Shown: one piece after another, positions 23,201-33,290 of the stretch
Layout of the letters: every line of letters begins with the position of its first letter
Position numbering within the stretch: the stretch's first letter is position 1
Source of the DNA: Opisthorchis felineus
Lineage: Eukaryota > Platyhelminthes > Trematoda > Opisthorchiida > Opisthorchiidae
DNA length: 64,000 nt
NCBI GenBank assembly: GCA_004794785.1
Contig: SJOL01001962.1
Coordinates: 1,175,643-1,239,642, forward strand
Reading direction: 5' to 3'
Position numbers and translations under genes: made by a program
The notes under the pieces: model-generated
Database searches by the model: none
What the model was told of the DNA's origin: nothing
Seen by the model: only the letters and a program-made list of their open reading frames with translations

Positions 23201-26200
23201 CCTTCAATTCTTCAGTGAGACGGTGAAATGGTTTAAATTCTTCACTCCGGTAGACGCTGGTTTCTGCCTCGCAATTCTTCAGAAATCTGGACAATTGACG
23301 TTGAATGCTATTCTTTACCCAGAAGAGGCCAAAAGCCTGTTCGTGGTAGCCCTTGTGAAAAATAACTATATCTGATTTGATGCACCAGGGTATTTGGCAC
23401 CCTGAACGATTGAAGCTAGTTAGTCTGTTGTGCAAACTGAGATGACTTGAAATTCCTAAGAGAGCGTATCCTGCGTGCAATGGCAGTGTTCAACAGTAAC
23501 ACACAATGCGTTCAAATAACTCGAAAAGTTGCACCAATTCCAGAGGAACTATTGATGTTTAGAGAGCTGAATCGGCCTCGGGCTTAATATTCGTTGATTG
23601 AAATCAAATTTACTTTCACCTGGATTCAGCTTCGGAACTATTTTAACACAAATGGTAAGAAAACTGCTTAGAGGTTTACCGTGTCTTACAGAAATCAGTT
23701 TCAGTCATGAAACGCTGACTTGAGATATATTCTCAACCTGGGAAATAAGCTAATTAGCAACACCATCGTATTTCATCGTTTGAATCAGAACTGTTCGTAG
23801 CCTCCGGAAGTTTAATGTATACAGTCTATTATAAGAATTATTAATGTTGCCACTCACTGCCAAGAGATGTGTAACATGATGAAATAGTTCAACAAAACAG
23901 AGTGCCGGGTCACATTTATCGTCTCCTTATTAACTGGCTCCTGTTTGGTCACAAAACTACTGAACTGGTCAACTTTGTATCGTAGTCTCAGCTCGATTGG
24001 GAACTCACGGTACTTGCCAGCGTACAAATTTTACGGATATCTGCTGTAAAACAGGAACGAAAATGAATCGGTATAAATGTTGCCCAACGTCCCACTAACA
24101 TCCACTAGAACAGTTTCGTAAAAGATGTTGGGGCAAAATGACCGGAATATGTCATCAAAACATAGAGTCGGCCAAATGCGTTTGTCGCGTTCGTCTTTCC
24201 TGAATTACCGAATTTGCATTATCTTTCTCAAGATGTGTTCGTGTAAATCCTCAGTTTCATTTCTAACGATGCTCACCACATACTGGTCAAACTTCAACTC
24301 CAATTTCATGTCCAATCATTGATAGTAGATTTATGGTGAAAACGTCGACGTTCCTATAATTTTTCGCGGACTGTGTTGACACTTCAAGCGTTTTGCCCCA
24401 ATTCATATGATGTGAACACTGGTCACATCCAAGTCTCATAGGTTATACCAGGTAGCAAAGCCAGACGGGGATTGAAACGTGCCCGCGCAAAACACTTCAC
24501 CTCACAAATTTGACCTTTTAGTCTTACTCTTTATTCTTCAGAGTTTCTTCTCCACAACTGATACGAGCTTGCAGATGCTTGTATTAAAACCTTTTACGTA
24601 ACATTGCCCGCAGGTCACCCCTTTCTGCGGCTCACAGATGGGACGACAAACCGTAGCGATTGATGTACTTCTCGATCGCTCTAGGTGGTCAGCTAAGGAT
24701 GTCACTCACCCACCGATCCGTGAGAATAACAATCAACCTTCTCCCCCACCACTTCGCCTTCGTGTCATCACTGCCCATTTGGAGAGCTGTCGAGATGGAG
24801 GTACGGAGAGGAAATCTCAGTTGAAACAGGTTTGGGGCAAGATGCTACAACTCAGTACGAATTCCAACGTCGGCCTATCCCAAACACAAGTAGCGTGTAT
24901 ATTTTGCGGAGATTTAAATCTTCGCGATTCGGAGGTGAGTAGTTTTAAACCTTGAATCTCGAATTCCACGTTGTAGGTGCTGCATGTCACTGGGTAAGCG
25001 ACTACTAATCAGCTATCAGGCTAAATGGTTGTCATCACAGGTGCCGCTGATTCATTACGACGCCACATAACCAGGATTTTCGTGTCCGGAGGCTGGTCGC
25101 TCGGACTAGCCAATAGGGCTGATCGATAGGACAATGGCATAGCGAACCGGCTACGGACCAGAAGGCACACCCCGATAGGTCACAATCGAGCTTTTGGCTT
25201 ATGGTCCTCACCCAGACACGAAGATTCCAAGACAACCTGGAAGAGATAATTCTTCAAGTGGTCTATAAATGCAGCTATCCGGTAAAAGACTACCTCAAGC
25301 CAGCGTGCATTTTGGCAGGCCATGATTGGCAGGTGGCTATTTTCCATTGACTTTGCCCGAACGTTAGTGTAGCCACGCTGTAGAACAGGTCGAAGTTTAC
25401 GGGACGGTATCAAGCAACGTACGATTGATATTTATCGAGATCCCAATGAATATAATTTTTTGCTCTAGCACATTTGGACACACCATGGTAAATCATATTT
25501 TCGTGTCAAATCCGAGTTTCGTTGCTCGAATTGTTCGCTGGGCTAGGTAATTTTTTGCACATGTTTCGTTGCCAATCGAGGTGACATCATGGGTGCGTTT
25601 TCATGAAGCAGAGCGGATCTGTGCTTGAATGGTCGTGCTTTGATTAGTGGTGGGCATGACCTTCAATTATGAGTACTATTACTGATTGGGTTTTTCACTC
25701 GTGTTCTCGTTGGTCAACGTACAGATAAACTTTTGAGCTTAACCTTTCTGATTCGGATTCTGTGACCTTTTCTAAACTAGTCCTGGGGCTGGTCTTGTCG
25801 TCTGATCCCTTTGTGTGCTTGTGTTATTTGATTGAGTTCGCGACCTCTGATTTCTGGAGGTGCATAGCTTGGATCCAGTTCAGCGTTTCGGTTGATTGAG
25901 CTCGCCGTGGATTGTCCTGCTTCCAGTGACCTTCCTGTATGAAAATTAAAGATGGCGGATTGTGCCTTCTTAAGGCCGTGTTCGTTCGTTGATCCTTGTA
26001 GATATTTTTTTCTGGCTTGTCCAATGTAGTGCCTGCTGTATTCACTGCACTTCGTCCAGTAGATATTGTTTTTTATTCTGTTTGATTCCCATACATGAAG
26101 ATGATGTCGCTTTTTTGTTGTCAACTGTGTTTAACCACTTGCCTGCCGCCCTCACTTTCGCTTCGGGGATTTGCAAATCCACATTCGGGTTCACATTTGA

Positions 26201-28054
26201 GCACTACCAAAATCGGTTACTCGTGAACAAGCTGAGTGGTAGACAACAGCAGACTATGGTCGGTGTGTAGCCCGGGCATGACTAGTATCCTGCCATTGCC
26301 CGAGGTGGTGTTGCTGTGCTAACCTGACATCACATCAGTGGTTTCTGCGCCTTTCAAGGCGTGCACCAACTCTATCGGTATTCTCTTAACAGGGTGAAAG
26401 TATCCTGAGCGACACGATAAAGTTCCGAGATTATTTGGTTTACTCGTTCCTTACGTTCACTGGATGGGATGTGTTGAAACATTAAATAATATCAATGTCG
26501 GCTCAGCTGCAAAACAGTCACTAATTATCAACTGATGTCTAACGTCGTGGAACAGGGAAAAATTACGAGTAACTTAGAACATATACGCCTGGTCTCAGTT
26601 TCTTCAGCTTATATTGGGAAACCATCATCTTCCTGCAGTAGTCCTGATGGCAAAATATTCAGAAGCATTTCACAGCTTTCCATGCGCTCACAATCATCCT
26701 AGCATGCAGTGATTCAAATGACAAGCGTATTACACATAAACATTCATTTGTTAGAGTGAGCTTCCGAAGAGTGCTAAATGAGAGCTAATCACACTTCTGT
26801 TCAGCCGCTTGACACCGAACGGTTAAGTGATCGACCACTGGCTGGAAAGTCGCCGGTTCTAAACTCTGATTTTTACATGAGATGCTTCCTGATGATTCCC
26901 AATAAGGATGAAACAGCTGTACAGTTCTTCTCGGCTTTTCATCATAAGCCAGCATCACTGACAGGAAAAAATATTAGTTGAGCTGCCGAAGTCTGCGAGG
27001 ATTCCAACCCACGACCGTTGGTTGAAGAGCGGAAGGATCCAGCTTGAAATGACCAGAGTAAAATGCCATCGAACCACGCAGATGCGTACCATGTCGGTTG
27101 TTTAATCTCAGAGCTTCGCTACTTTTGGCAGTTTCCTATGAATGGCTTGTGTTAACGAATCACCAGCAATAAAGTGGTTTCTCGGAACGATATGCGCATT
27201 TTGTTGAATACGTTCAAAACGATGTTAGGAGAGCAGGAACTGCTGTGTTTAAGTTTCCCCCATACACCCATCAAATGTTGAATTTCGATATCCTGCAAAG
27301 CATGTGCCCTAAAAAAAATGTTAATTGACCTTAACTGGGATCGAAACCCGGGTTAAACCATCGATCATCAGGCGAACAGGAGCTAAACTCAACTCCAGGT
27401 CTTATCGCGAAGCAAACGGTCACAGAGACTGAGGTTCATTGAGTTCCTTGTTTTAAGCCTGTTCTCTGCCCTCAGCAAAGTCTGAGACTGCCTTGGTTTC
27501 ACAAGTGAAAAACAGCTTCATGTACATAAATGAGCAGAACTGCGTTTTATTGTCTCTCATAATGTCTTATAAGTTCTGCGGCAGAAGAGAGCGTGTACGA
27601 AATTAATCTATGCTGCAGCTTCGTTGTTCTTGCTAACTTGTTCCAATAATCGGAGAATCACAGCGCTTTTGAATGTTGATTCAGTTGACCTTTCTAGAAA
27701 AACTAGAGTTTTTCTAAAGGCTTTTATTTAATGCCCTCCACTCCTCCCCATTTTCAGGTCAGTCAACTCGGAGGCCTTCCAGTAGGCCTTCAGGACGTTT
27801 GGGAACAGACAGGAGCTCGGCCTGAACTGAAATCCACTTGGGATCCTATACGAAACTCTAACGCAGGCCGGTTTTCCAAGTACGTGCCAGCCAAACATCC
27901 CCAGTCCCACAGGTACGACCGTATGTACTTTTGCTCTGGTGGATACCTCAAACCGATTGATTTCGGCCTTCGTGGGCTAGAACGCATCCAGAAACACACG
28001 TGTTTTCCGTCAGACCACTGGGGTATCTTGGGGCGCTTTGTAATTATGTGCTAG
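11072..28054 (+). CDS. TDP2: Tyrosyl-DNA phosphodiesterase 2, complete gene (6 exons, 394 aa)
   Basis: Exons 11072-11230, 15691-15740, 16533-16700, 18774-18963, 24614-24934 and 27758-28054 join in phase with GT/AG borders throughout. TDP2 hydrolyses the 5'-phosphotyrosyl bond left by abortive topoisomerase II and so repairs protein-linked DNA breaks, mainly in the nucleus. A UBA-like domain (about residues 20-60) precedes the Mg-dependent exonuclease-endonuclease-phosphatase domain. Visible catalytic motifs are WNIDGLD (N104), LQEV (E136), GDLNLRD (D289, N291) and SDHW (H383), matching human N120, E152, D262 and H351. Length is near the human 362 aa, the excess being mainly a Pro-rich insert at about residues 215-235. 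The start was chosen by the UBA alignment, although the frame is open upstream to 10970. Introns are full of repeats, including two large foldbacks. The identification rests on remembered family motifs and is strong. Confidence 0.93.
11339..11503. repeat. Foldback element: perfect 57-bp inverted repeat, 51-nt loop
   Basis: Left arm 11339-11395 is the exact reverse complement of right arm 11447-11503. The loop (11396-11446) carries the family core (AACGTTTCGTCACC...ATCTTCAGTGC), which on the minus strand resembles a hammerhead. Arms begin and end with the palindromic word TTGGCAATTG / CAATTGCCAA. Copies of the same core occur at 16.9-17.1, 25.5 and 48.8 kb. Confidence 0.9.
13130..13620 (+). 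mobile_element. RTE-like LINE fragment, decayed
   Basis: Around 13217 one frame reads DLEYIGDNGLLFEKEE and then, after a stop, a block around MCSVPTKCEF. These correspond to the conserved DLEYADDIALLFE and FAPTKCKV strings of this LINE family. A TTTGCCAACAAAG trace of the FANLRHLW block follows near 13509. Several stops and frameshifts are present. It lies in sense orientation in TDP2 intron 1. Confidence 0.6.
15691..15740 (+). CDS. TDP2: TDP2 exon 2 (50-nt small exon)
   Basis: The acceptor CCCGTTACAG| and strong donor CCAGT|GTAAGT enclose 50 nt encoding KALSDYFRENGGPSNP. This continues the UBA-like helix (human ERALNSYFE). Its phase is what allows exon 1 (phase 0) to join exon 3, which needs two bases. 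It is easily missed by gene finders. Confidence 0.85.
16533..16700 (+). CDS. TDP2: TDP2 exon 3 (catalytic Asn motif)
   Basis: Encodes VTRAYVDLTESDD (human TYVDLTNEE) and then VLSWNIDGLD with catalytic N104. The acceptor follows CCCTTTCAATCTAG and the donor is AAAAG|GTGAGT, phase 2. Confidence 0.9.
16859..17097. repeat. Foldback element: 113-bp inverted repeat, 13-nt loop
   Basis: Left arm 16859-16971 and right arm 16985-17097 are reverse complements with two mismatches (near 16941 and 16952). The 13-nt spacer is 16972-16984. Each arm contains the full family core (TTGCAAACGTTTTATCACCA, then ATCGAGGTGACATCATCAGT), so a hammerhead-like strand reads out of both arms in opposite directions. A transcript through TDP2 would form a nearly perfect 113-bp RNA hairpin. 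Confidence 0.92.
17808..17953 (-). mobile_element. tRNA-derived SINE (family A), antisense, diverged
   Basis: Reverse-oriented copy. It begins with the 3' body (GCCGTGCCAGGGAAGCACGA), keeps the box B complement (GGTTCGAATC-like) and ends at the head (CGCTCGGCTATGTCGACC). It is strongly mutated. Confidence 0.7.
18774..18963 (+). CDS. TDP2: TDP2 exon 4 (catalytic Glu motif)
   Basis: Encodes SELPDIVCLQEVVLESLDAL (E136) to RKYPGISIDLSSFA. The acceptor is CCTCGCCGACAG| and the donor GCG|GTAAGT, phase 0. Confidence 0.9.
20340..20760 (-). mobile_element. RTE-like LINE fragment, antisense
   Basis: The minus-strand frames carry the SCISPxxLVxDEI, RKARAAFxNLRHLWR and VRSxLLYG series of the LINE in order, broken by stops. 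DNA words such as 'gacaaaggctgctctagctt' and 'gatacagctaccca' are shared with the antisense copy at 33.1 kb. Confidence 0.6.
23085..23480 (-). other. Unrecognised 131-codon ORF inside TDP2 intron 4
   Basis: An uninterrupted minus-strand ORF (MHAGYALLGIS... ending KFVLDQ) with balanced composition and several Cys and His residues. It has no splice support and I do not recognise it. Its position in an intron among repeats suggests retroelement origin, but no RT, integrase or protease motif is visible. Confidence 0.2.
24614..24934 (+). CDS. TDP2: TDP2 exon 5 (catalytic Asp motif)
   Basis: Encodes VTPFCGSQMGRQTVAIDVLL (human IPFPSTKMMRNLLCVHV), a Pro-rich insert, VITAHLESCRDGGTERKSQL and finally CIFCGDLNLRDSE with D289. 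The acceptor is TTGCCCGCAG| and the donor GGAG|GTGAGT, phase 0 at both ends. Confidence 0.92.
25500..26130 (-). mobile_element. Penelope-like element: GIY-YIG remnant and 3' terminal region
   Basis: On the minus strand, 26124-25777 reads NNIYWTKCSEYSRHYIGQAR..., matching the start of the PLE-type GIY-YIG endonuclease (IYxIxCxxCxxxYIGQT). An SAIFNFHTGRS block corresponds to the S-x-I-x-x-H-x-x-x-T-G-H segment. Downstream, frames lead into an APMMSPRLATK string at about 25600, which is the translated core of the foldback family. That ties the foldback core to this PLE's 3' end. It sits antisense in TDP2 intron 5. Confidence 0.55.
25515..25605. repeat. Single arm of the foldback family core
   Basis: 'GTTCGCTGGGCTAGGTAATT' and 'TTGCCAATCGAGGTGACATC' match the foldback consensus. 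No second arm lies nearby. Confidence 0.6.
26778..26990 (+). mobile_element. tRNA-derived SINE (family B)
   Basis: A tRNA-like head (CGAACGGTTAAGTGATCGAC... CGCCGGTTCTAAACTC) is followed by GATGATTCCCAATAAGGATG, AACAGCTGTACAGTTCT and CTCGGCTTTTCAT. The same body recurs at 56945-57155. It is unrelated in sequence to family A. Confidence 0.55.
27758..28054 (+). CDS. TDP2: TDP2 exon 6 (terminal, catalytic His motif)
   Basis: Encodes VSQLGGLPVGLQDVWEQTG, STWDPIRNSN, RYDRMYF and FPSDHWGILG with H383, ending at TAG (28052-28054). The acceptor is CTCCCCATTTTCAG|. Confidence 0.93.
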   Translation, partial: VSQLGGLPVGLQDVWEQTGARPELKSTWDPIRNSNAGRFSKYVPAKHPQSHRYDRMYFCSGGYLKPIDFGLRGLERIQKHTCFPSDHWGILGRFVIMC

Positions 28055-28104
28055 ACGACATTCACTTATTATTGCTCGACAGAAACACATCAGATTATAT
28101 TCCG

Positions 28105-28110
28105 AATAAA
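28105..28110 (+). promoter_or_regulatory. TDP2 polyadenylation signal AATAAA
   Basis: Canonical hexamer 51 nt after the TDP2 stop codon, at a typical distance. Confidence 0.6.
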
Positions 28111-29734
28111 CTCGTTCAGTTACTTATGTACGAATTCCATTTGATTTTATGAAGGCCTTGATGGGTTTGATGAGCAATCAGCTGTATCTGCGTCTGGCAA
28201 GTTTTATCGCCTTCCGCGTTAGCGTCAAGTTATTGTTCGTAATCCCACCACAAGGAACATTCGTCGATGGTAGACCACCCTATGTTGTCCCGTCGCGCGT
28301 AAATGGTCAATGTCGTCAGCCTAATTATCCCAGGACATCATCTTACAATTCTGGGTGTTAGTGGGTTGTACTTGTGTGGTCATTCATCTTAGTACGGTAT
28401 GTCATGATGACCGTGATTTAGAAGTATATGACGTGGCCTAATTGGCTTTCAGTGAAAGAGCTGTCGAAATCTCGTTCGAATGTGCAACACACTTTCACAA
28501 GTGGCCTATGTGCACTTCATTAGGTTCCCTTGGCAGATTGGTGAGTTAAGGCTGTGGTATAGTCGTCACAAAAAAACCCGCTGCTTACTGGCTCGAAATC
28601 CAGTGCATAAAGTGCTGATGAGCCCTGTCTATAGCAAAAGAGCTGTGCGCGGCCATGCTGGAAAAAATTTCAGGGGAAAAACCTGTTTGGTGCAATACAG
28701 TTTGAAACAAAGTAATACGGACCATTGAGTGAATGTTTCCATCCCCAAAGCAAAATGGCAGACTATGTCCTGATATCTAGTAATCACCTGATGATTGATG
28801 TTAGGGGAATGGACATTGTGATCATAGCTAAAAATGGATTGAAAACATACCACATTCGAGTAGCTCGTGAACTCTCCCATTTAATCAGGTCGTGATTTCT
28901 GACGAAACCATAACTGCGTGTGAGGAGTTAGATGGCAAAAAACTCAATCGATATGGAAAATTAGTTTGCTGAGTCAGTGTGACTTGGGATGCAGAAGCTA
29001 CCATAGATTCATGGTGGATAGTCTGCGAACGATGAAGCACGAGAGGACCGATGATTATTCTATTCCATGGAGAGCTTAAGGTGCATAAAACTTAATGCTT
29101 CTGACTTTGAATGCTTATTTACACACCAGCCTACTACTTCAGTATCGCTCACAAGGTTTTCGAAAATCATTCGTGTTTCAGTGTTACCCCATTATTAGGC
29201 TTCAACCGCTACAGACACCCGTTTGGAAGTGCGGGCTTACCCCGTCTGAGTGAGACGTCCCGATTTTGTTCCCAATTCCTAAGAATGGTAATTAGAATTT
29301 ACTAACTAACCAATTATTGGGAGATGAGTTCCACAGATACTGCCGTATACCTTGAAAGACTTTCGATGCTCAGACATGGCCCAATCAAGGTAGTGTCCGC
29401 TCCCAGAGAACTTGTGTGGACCAAACTTTCACCCTGCGTCGACCTCTGGAACGTCCTGCCAAATTCCGGCAGCAAACCATTGCTTACTTCAGACTTTCAC
29501 GCTGCGTTCTACTCCACCGTTCGCCACCCGAGCTCATGGCTCACAGCCCAGGGTGTTAACGAAGATTCAAGTTCGAGTTTGCGAAGCAGAGGAATGCAAA
29601 TCCGATCTTTCATCCAATGAGACAAATATGTCCTTTACCAGCTTCGTAATCAACGGGGCCTTACACCTGACGAAGGAGGGATAATCTGGCATCCAAGTGA
29701 GCCCAAATTTTTTTGATTGCAGACCTCGAATATT
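28111..29734. other. TDP2 downstream flank: no gene recognised
   Basis: Short ORFs only. The ORF at 29324-29620 has no recognisable motif, though it abuts the LINE fragment that follows. Confidence 0.4.
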
Positions 29735-30400
29735 CTTATGACATTGTCCTACTAGCTATCCCGCACGATCCAACGATTGGCGACTAACGCCAGTATTATT
29801 AAGTTCTGCTCCACGCAAGAAATTGTCCGACAGGTAACCATTTGGTGCAGCTAAACGCTCCGCTTGGGTTCTATCTTTCTGATCAACGGGCAAGCTAAGG
29901 AATAGACTGACCATCGTATCGATACGCAAAGTATACACACCTTTCGGAAGTGAAATCAACCGGCGCACAAAGGTCCATGCAGCAGCTCTTACTTCCGATA
30001 GTGAGAGCTGGCCGATTCGCGTGCATGCGCAAACTCGAAGTCTTTGACTTTGCTGTCTAAAGTGGACTATGAACATCCGTCAGCTCGACAAAGTATTTAA
30101 CCTCGTTGTTAGCGAACGCTACTTTAGCATCCCACGTCCCAGGAAACTACCGCAGCAGCGACGACTCCAACAGTTCGGTCATTCTGCTCGAAAGCTAGAT
30201 CGCCAATGCTCAGGGTACTGCTACCCTCTTGAAGGACAACTGAGAACTTGGATCAACGCCGTCAAGTCAGATCTTGAAATGTTCGGTCTCAACCTATCAC
30301 ACGGTGCAACCCTAGCCTTTGACCATCAGTTGTGGGCGGCAACAGTAAGGGACATCTTTGAATCCGGCTCGTCTTGTCGCAGGATTCAGTCACTATAAAC
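29735..30400 (+). mobile_element. RTE-like LINE fragment (second subfamily)
   Basis: YDIVLLAIPHDPT near 29737 is the decayed YADDIVLLA block of a reverse transcriptase. From 30150 to 30398 one frame reads RLQQFGHSARKLD, EGQLRTWINAVKSDLE and AATVRDIFESG. This is the usual C-terminus (RLQWFGH..RRGGQLKTW...VRD) of a LINE subfamily distinct from the RLRWLGHVLRMP type at 32 kb. Confidence 0.6.
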
Positions 30401-30659
30401 TAAGGGGACGAGTGCTGTTTCGCATACAGAATTAGAGGTGCACCGATAATCTTAAATCATTCGATGTTTATATTTTACCGAATGATAATATCGGTCGATT
30501 ATTCACAGCTGAATCGGCCGATTAACATTTACTCGTTTCATGTGTTGTAACATTTGACTTGACTGTCAATTGCAGTGGTGGCGTAGATCTGAAAAGTCGG
30601 ATATCAGCCGCGCCTGTTATTATACAGTTATATAAATAAATCACACATGTTAGACGCAA

Positions 30660-30860
30660 TACACTAATCATAAGGTTGTTGAAAATTTTTCGACAGCCCA
30701 TGACCGGTTTCGGCCCTCTTGGGGCTCATCAGGTAGGCGCAGCCTCCGTCAAACTTATGTTCTTTTTGAACCGAACTTGTTTAAGGATATCATGAACGAG
30801 GGATTCAACTGGGTACCAGGTGAGTCTACCGCCAAAATCAAATGGTATACAAATGAGTGT
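30660..30860 (-). mobile_element. Hammerhead repeat, rearranged copy
   Basis: 30664-30770 is the repeat on the minus strand, with a partly decayed hammerhead. The companion hairpin module (about 30793-30860, 'gattcaactggg' and 'acaaatgagtgtagtt') is in plus orientation. The two modules therefore face each other instead of lying in the usual direct order. Confidence 0.6.
30696..30738 (-). ncRNA. Hammerhead ribozyme, degraded
   Basis: CTGATGA, GAA and the ACCGGTC stem III with cleavage site are intact. Stem I has a mismatch next to the cleavage site (C-A), and stem II carries one C-C mismatch. Confidence 0.6.
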
Positions 30861-31039
30861 AGTTGGCTACATATATGTTAGTTATATAAGTCACATAACT
30901 TATTAGGTGTTATTTACCAGATGAAGAAACATATAAGCTGCAGTCGTCGTTAGATTAGTATTTATGTGTAAATTGTTTTGCTCTCATCATAAGTGTAATT
31001 GATCGATTCGATCACTTTTCGTGTCCTTCGGCAGCCGAC

Positions 31040-32570
31040 TTACACATACCCGTTGCAGCACTTGAAGCTTAAAGAACCCAGCGGTCCTGAATGGAAGATC
31101 GACACCAGCCCACCATGAACAACAGAAATCCAGATTGATATATCAATCCTGAAGCGCGACAAGGCACTTGGCCCGGATGATCCACACCACGCGCTCTTCA
31201 AAGAAGGTGGTGAGGTCCTGGTGAACAGTCTGACAACCATACTGTAGAAGACTTGAAACGAAAACAGAATACCAGCCGAATGGAGCTCCTCAACCGTCAT
31301 CCCAGTTTTCAAAAAGGGAGCCAGAACGTCGTGAAAACCATCCTGGTATCAGCCTGGTATCCGTCGTATCTAAGGTGCTCTCTGACATTATTTTGCGCAG
31401 GTTGATGGATTATCGGGAGAGACAGATTCGTGAGAATCAAGCTGGGTTTCGCCCTGGTCGAAGACGCATCGACCATATCTTTACCTTGAGACAAATTCTT
31501 GAGCAGCGCCACTTCTTCAAATGTCCCACGTTGGTCATTTTTCTTGATTTGAAAGCTCCTTTTGATTCCATCGATCGCCAGAAACTGGCAGTGTCTGACG
31601 ATCAAAGGTGTTTCTTCCAAATTTCTATCCCTCATGAGGAGGGCACTGTGTGCGAACGAGTACACGGCAAACTTTCACCTGAGTTTACCACGGCCAGTGG
31701 TGTAAGACAAAGCTGTCCTCTCTCGCCTTTCCTTTTCAACTTTGTTATTGATGTGCTGCTTGGAACTTCTCTGTCTGCCTCCGAAACCTCGGGAGTCGAA
31801 ATGCACCCGGGACCTTCCCTCGCAGACACTGAGTACGCGGACGATATAGCTCTCCTTGGTTCAGATCCTTCAAAAATACAAATCATTCTAAATAACTTAA
31901 ATAACTCTGCGGCACGGCTTGGCATGCGTTTCACACCTGCCAAGTGTAAAGTGCTGCTACAAGACTGGGTGGAATCAAACCCAAACTATTGCAGATTTTA
32001 GCCAATCGATGTGATAGATAAATTTGTTTACATGGACAGCTGTATAAGTTCCGGTGGACTAGCTGGAGATGAGATTGTTTCTCGAACTGCCAAACTCCGA
32101 CACCTATGGCGCCGACGTGACGTGAGTTTGTCTGTCAAGGGCACAGTTTACATTGTGGCGGTGCGACCCATACTGCTTTATGGATCAGAACCGTGGCCTG
32201 TTCGCCCAGAGGACATACGAAAGATGTCAGTGTTCGAACATCGGTGTCTCCAAAACATTGGTCGGGTCTGGTGGGAACATGGGATTAGTAATGCTAAGGT
32301 ACGCCAGATGGTCCTGGGAAGAAGGAACTCTCGTGCGATAGATGAATTACTCATGTCCCTTAGGTTACGCTGGCTAGGAAATGTACTCCGCACGCCAGAA
32401 GACCGTCTACCTCGCAGAGCTCTTTTCACCCAGCCCTGTGCTGAGTGGAAGCGACCGATAGGTGGGCAGTCTATGACCTGGAAACGAAGTATGAGAACAC
32501 TAACCAGTAAACTTAGTCGGATCGACACCTGCCGCCTCACTGGATGGGGACCCCGGGATTCAACTCATTG
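31040..32570 (+). mobile_element. RTE-like LINE, 5' truncated, reverse transcriptase and C-terminal domain
   Basis: Best-preserved LINE of the window. Frames read KEPSGPEWKIDTSPP, EIQIDISILKRDKALGPD, then MDYRERQIRENQAGFRPGRR, VIFLDLKAPFDSID, SGVRQSCPLSPFLFNFVIDV, TEYADDIALLGS and FTPAKCKVLLQDW, then the C-terminal WRRRDVSLSVKGTVY, LRLRWLGNVLRTPEDRLPRR and LTGWGPRD. Catalytic YADD and the earlier FLDLKAPFD aspartate are present. Defects are stops near 31245-31260, a frameshift before 31375, loss of about 15 codons after SIDRQKL, and a stop at 31999-32001. The apurinic endonuclease domain is absent. Non-functional. Confidence 0.85.
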
Positions 32571-32779
32571 ATGGCTAAAAAAATCACCCAGCTGTAACAC
32601 CCTTCCGGTGCCTAGCTGCCATGCCACCCGAAGGGAGCACGAGGGCTGAGATACTGCCAGGTTGCCCAAGCCTAGACAGGGAAAGTGGAGATGCAGAGGT
32701 CGCGTTCGAACCACGGACCTTCCGGTCAGCAAATTCGAGCTCTAACCACCTGATCCATCTCGCCCTCTTTAATGGCTAA
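32571..32779 (-). mobile_element. tRNA-derived SINE (family A) with 8-bp target-site duplication
   Basis: SINE at 32579-32771 in reverse orientation: A7 (the T-tail complement), AGCTGTAACACCCTTCCGGT, body, box B complement GGTTCGAAC-like and box A complement. Direct repeats ATGGCTAA at 32571-32578 and 32772-32779 are exact. The insertion sits at the junction of a plus-strand LINE and the (TGA)n tail of a minus-strand LINE. Confidence 0.85.
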
Positions 32780-32783
32780 TGAT

Positions 32784-33290
32784 ATTCATCATCATCATTA
32801 TCAGCTGTAAGAACCGCGTACTTGTCGTACAGTGGTTGTAGCTGCCACGATTTCGTCCATCGATGATTTGGGGAGGTAGGGTAGGTAGCTGCGCTTTGGA
32901 AGCGGGAGCTGGTAAATTGGTGCGTAAGTACAGGTCTGTCAGTGGACTTTTAAGTGGGGGGATTGGGAAGGGAGCTATGCATTGAAGGCAATAGCTTTAA
33001 CGCATGAGTACCAATATGGATCGTACCGCAGCATTGTAAACCCGACCCTTGACGGATAAGCCGATACCACGTCTACGCCACAGGTAACGCAGGTTCACAA
33101 AAGCTGCTCTGGCCTTCCTAATGCGGATGGAAATCTTTCGCTAGACCACCGGGACTGATACAGCTACCTAGGTAAACAAACTTATGACACTGGCCCATTC
33201 GCGCAGTCAATGGCGCTCGTGCGTCAAAGCTATCACCTTCAATGTGTAGCTACCCAGTTACCAAACATGCCATCGCCTCCAAGGTTTGGC
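32784..33290 (-). mobile_element. RTE-like LINE fragment, antisense, with (TGA)n tail
   Basis: The minus-strand frame reads ISIRIRKARAAFVNLRYLW and RRRGIGLSVKGRVYNAAVRS, matching the 32.1 kb element. Its 3' side ends at a (TGA)n-type tail (plus strand TTCATCATCATCATTATCAG, about 32786-32806). The C-terminal domain and 3' UTR have been lost between the two parts. Confidence 0.65.

Larger units (their letters stand above)
18964..24613 (+). other. TDP2 intron 4
   Basis: 5.65 kb. It holds decayed traces of the foldback family (about 19080-19170 and 20100-20165) and an antisense LINE (20340-20760). From 20.8 to 24.6 kb I recognise nothing except an intact but unidentified antisense ORF at 23085-23480. 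Confidence 0.7.

Noticed and set aside
28606..28625. Further hammerhead at 'gtgctgatgagccctgtc'
   Set aside because: CTGATGAG is present but no stem II/GAAA follows and no stem I partner exists. The same holds for the CTGATGAG at 48434.
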